From Pseudomonadota bacterium (GTDB lineage Bacteria > Pseudomonadota > Alphaproteobacteria > Reyranellales > Reyranellaceae): DNA of 14,980 bases. Below the pieces are notes generated by a model. That model was not told the DNA's origin and did no database searches. It saw only the letters and a list, made by a program, of their open reading frames with translations. Made by a program: the position numbers and the translations under genes. Positions 13,656 to 14,980 of the stretch are shown here, in pieces. The stretch is from contig JAEZIF010000435.1 of assembly GCA_023416135.1 (NCBI GenBank), forward strand, positions 1-14,980. The letters run 5' to 3'. Positions within the stretch are counted from its first letter, which is position 1. Every line of letters begins with the position of its first letter.

Positions 13656-14642
13656 ATGCCGCGAAAAGCGATAGCACGGCGAAGCGTCGTTGCGACGGTG
13701 CTCGCTGCGCCATTCGTCTCGTCCGCCGGTACGGCGCAGGGCACCTGGCCGACAAAGCCCATCCGCATCGTCGTGCCGTTCAATCCGGGCGGCGCAATCG
13801 ATGCCCTGGTGCGCGTCATCGCCGACGGCCTGGCGGCCAAGCTCGGCCAGCAGGTGCTGGTCGATCCCAAGCCCGGTGCCAACACCATCGTCGGCGCGGA
13901 GATCGTCGCCAGGGCTCCCCCCGACGGCTACACCTTCCTGATCACCACCAACTCGACCCACACCAACAATCCGTCACTCTACGCCAAGCTGCCCTTCGAT
14001 CCGATCAAGGACCTGACCCCGGTATCGCTGATATCGCTCGGCACCATTCTCGTCGTCGTGAAGGCCGACGCGCCTTACGGCGACCTGCGCGGCATGGCCA
14101 AGTGGGTGAGGGATCTGGGGCGGCCGGCCACCTATGGAAGCTGGGGCATCGGCTCGAGCGGCCATCTCTATGGCCTGATGTTCGAGCCGACGCTGGGCGG
14201 CAAGTACAACCACGTGCCGTATCGCGGCGACGTGCCGGCCATCCAGGACGTGTCGAATGGAACGCTCGACATCACCTGGGCGAGCCCGACAAGCGCCAGG
14301 CCGCAGATCGACGCCGGCCGCGTCAAGGCGCTCGCCGCGGCGGGTTCGAAGCGCTCGGCCTCCATGCCGCAGCTGTCGACGTTCGCCGAGCAGCTCTTCG
14401 CCGGTTTCGACCTCAGCCTGTTCGTCGCGGCCTATGCGCCCGCCGGAACGCCGGCCGGGATCGTCGACCGCCTGTCGCGGGAGATCAAAGCCGTCATCCG
14501 CGAGCCTGCGGCTGCCGAAAAGCTTATCGCTCAGGGCCAGACACCGGTCGGCTCGACGCCCAAGGAGCTCGGCGACATGCTGGCGCGCGAGACCCCGGTC
14601 TGGGCCGAACTGATCCGCCAGTCCGGCGCCAAGGTGGAGTAG
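13656..14642 (+). CDS. Bug-family tripartite tricarboxylate transporter (TTT) substrate-binding protein
   Basis: This exported solute-binding protein has 328 residues. A ribosome site GGGAGG lies about 9 bp before the ATG. The N-terminus MPRKAIARRSVVATVLAAPF is a signal peptide with a twin-arginine pair (R8-R9), possibly Tat, with cleavage likely near A27. The mature part starts WPTKPIRIVVPFNPGGAID, then ADGLAAKLGQQVLVDPKPGA and ARAPPDGYTFLITTNS, all hallmarks of Bug/TctC proteins that bind carboxylates in the periplasm. The usual C-terminal features are present (APAGTPAGIVDRLSREIK and the closing WAELIRQSGAKVE). No TctA/TctB membrane genes are in the window. Bug proteins are often encoded apart from them beside catabolic genes, and here a Rieske oxygenase starts 2 bp after the stop, suggesting the bound ligand is that pathway's substrate. 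Confidence 0.94.
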   Translation: MPRKAIARRSVVATVLAAPFVSSAGTAQGTWPTKPIRIVVPFNPGGAIDALVRVIADGLAAKLGQQVLVDPKPGANTIVGAEIVARAPPDGYTFLITTNSTHTNNPSLYAKLPFDPIKDLTPVSLISLGTILVVVKADAPYGDLRGMAKWVRDLGRPATYGSWGIGSSGHLYGLMFEPTLGGKYNHVPYRGDVPAIQDVSNGTLDITWASPTSARPQIDAGRVKALAAAGSKRSASMPQLSTFAEQLFAGFDLSLFVAAYAPAGTPAGIVDRLSREIKAVIREPAAAEKLIAQGQTPVGSTPKELGDMLARETPVWAELIRQSGAKVE

Positions 14643-14644
14643 CC

Positions 14645-14980
14645 ATGAGTGCCACCGACATCGGCTCCGCCTATTCGCTGAAGCCGCCCAGCTACAACGC
14701 AAGGCTGACCGAGGTCGGCCGGGGCACGCCGATGGGCGAGCTCCTGCGCCGCTACTGGCATCCGGTAGGCGTGAGCGCCGACGCCGGGGCCACGCCACGA
14801 CCGGTGAGGGCGCTGGGCGAGGAACTGATCCTGTTCCGCGACGGGCAGGGGCAGGCCGGCCTGGTCTACCCGCGCTGCTGCCATCGCGGCACGACGCTGT
14901 ACTACGGCAAGATCGAGGAACGCGGCATTCGCTGCTGCTATCACGGCTGGCTGTTCGACGTCGAAGGCCATTGCCTGGAA
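14645..14980 (+). CDS. Rieske [2Fe-2S] oxygenase large subunit, N-terminal part (3' truncated by window edge)
   Basis: The first 112 codons of a ring-hydroxylating-type oxygenase start at the ATG at 14645, 2 bp after the Bug-protein stop, and run off the window. The opening (ARLTEVGRGTPMGELLRRYW, residues 19-38) resembles phthalate 4,5-dioxygenase/vanillate demethylase-like Rieske oxygenases. The Rieske cluster ligands are complete: CCH in YPRCCHRGTTL (C78 and H80) and CCYHGW (C97 and H100), which fits the CxH...CxxH pattern. The catalytic mononuclear iron domain would lie beyond the window. These enzymes hydroxylate or O-demethylate aromatic and related substrates with electrons from a reductase partner, which is not visible here. 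Operon placement after a carboxylate-binding protein suggests an acidic aromatic substrate. Confidence 0.92.
   Translation, partial: MSATDIGSAYSLKPPSYNARLTEVGRGTPMGELLRRYWHPVGVSADAGATPRPVRALGEELILFRDGQGQAGLVYPRCCHRGTTLYYGKIEERGIRCCYHGWLFDVEGHCLE

Overview
The window is dense, GC-rich bacterial chromosome with short intergenic gaps, Shine-Dalgarno-type starts, GTG and TTG starts, and a gene set (Bug-type TTT binding protein, CaiB/BaiF CoA transferase, PhyH dioxygenase, Rieske oxygenase, thiolase-like protein) typical of metabolically versatile Alphaproteobacteria. A Reyranella-like or other rhizobial/rhodospirillal lineage is my best guess from memory; nothing in the window proves the genus. 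No tRNA, rRNA, CRISPR or prophage genes were seen, and no stretch over 300 bases lacks a gene or element.

Layout. 1-1169: 3' end of valyl-tRNA synthetase (valS, +). 1184-3319: a small GNAT acetyltransferase gene (+) split by a complete IS1380-family insertion sequence (1430-3099, 17-bp terminal inverted repeats, 4-bp CTAA target duplication, intact DDE transposase). 3311-4633: a minus-strand pair, a PhyH-type Fe(II)/2-oxoglutarate dioxygenase followed by a GNAT-like protein. 4746-6302 (-): a thiolase-like protein that appears to lack the thiolase nucleophile. 6334-10772 (-): a compact three-gene cluster, transcribed as S8 subtilisin-like protease with a large unknown N-terminal region, then a ComEC-like metallo-beta-lactamase-fold hydrolase, then a DUF2235 alpha/beta hydrolase. 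10871-12945 (-): an EamA/DMT transporter followed 5 bp later by a CaiB/BaiF CoA transferase. 13021-13536 (-): another GNAT. 13656-14980 (+): a Bug-family periplasmic binding protein and the start of a Rieske [2Fe-2S] oxygenase, 2 bp apart and divergent from the GNAT.

How they work together. Most of the content is CoA-thioester, small-molecule uptake and oxygenase metabolism (PhyH, thiolase-like, CaiB, EamA, Bug protein, Rieske oxygenase). The cluster at 6334-10772 stands apart: three different predicted hydrolases (protease, MBL hydrolase, lipase-like esterase), none with an obvious signal peptide, in one apparent operon, with the first two genes linked by a ribosome-binding site that overlaps the protease stop codon. 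This is the best candidate for an uncharacterised system here; its function (conflict/defence, regulated proteolysis or envelope response) is inference only.
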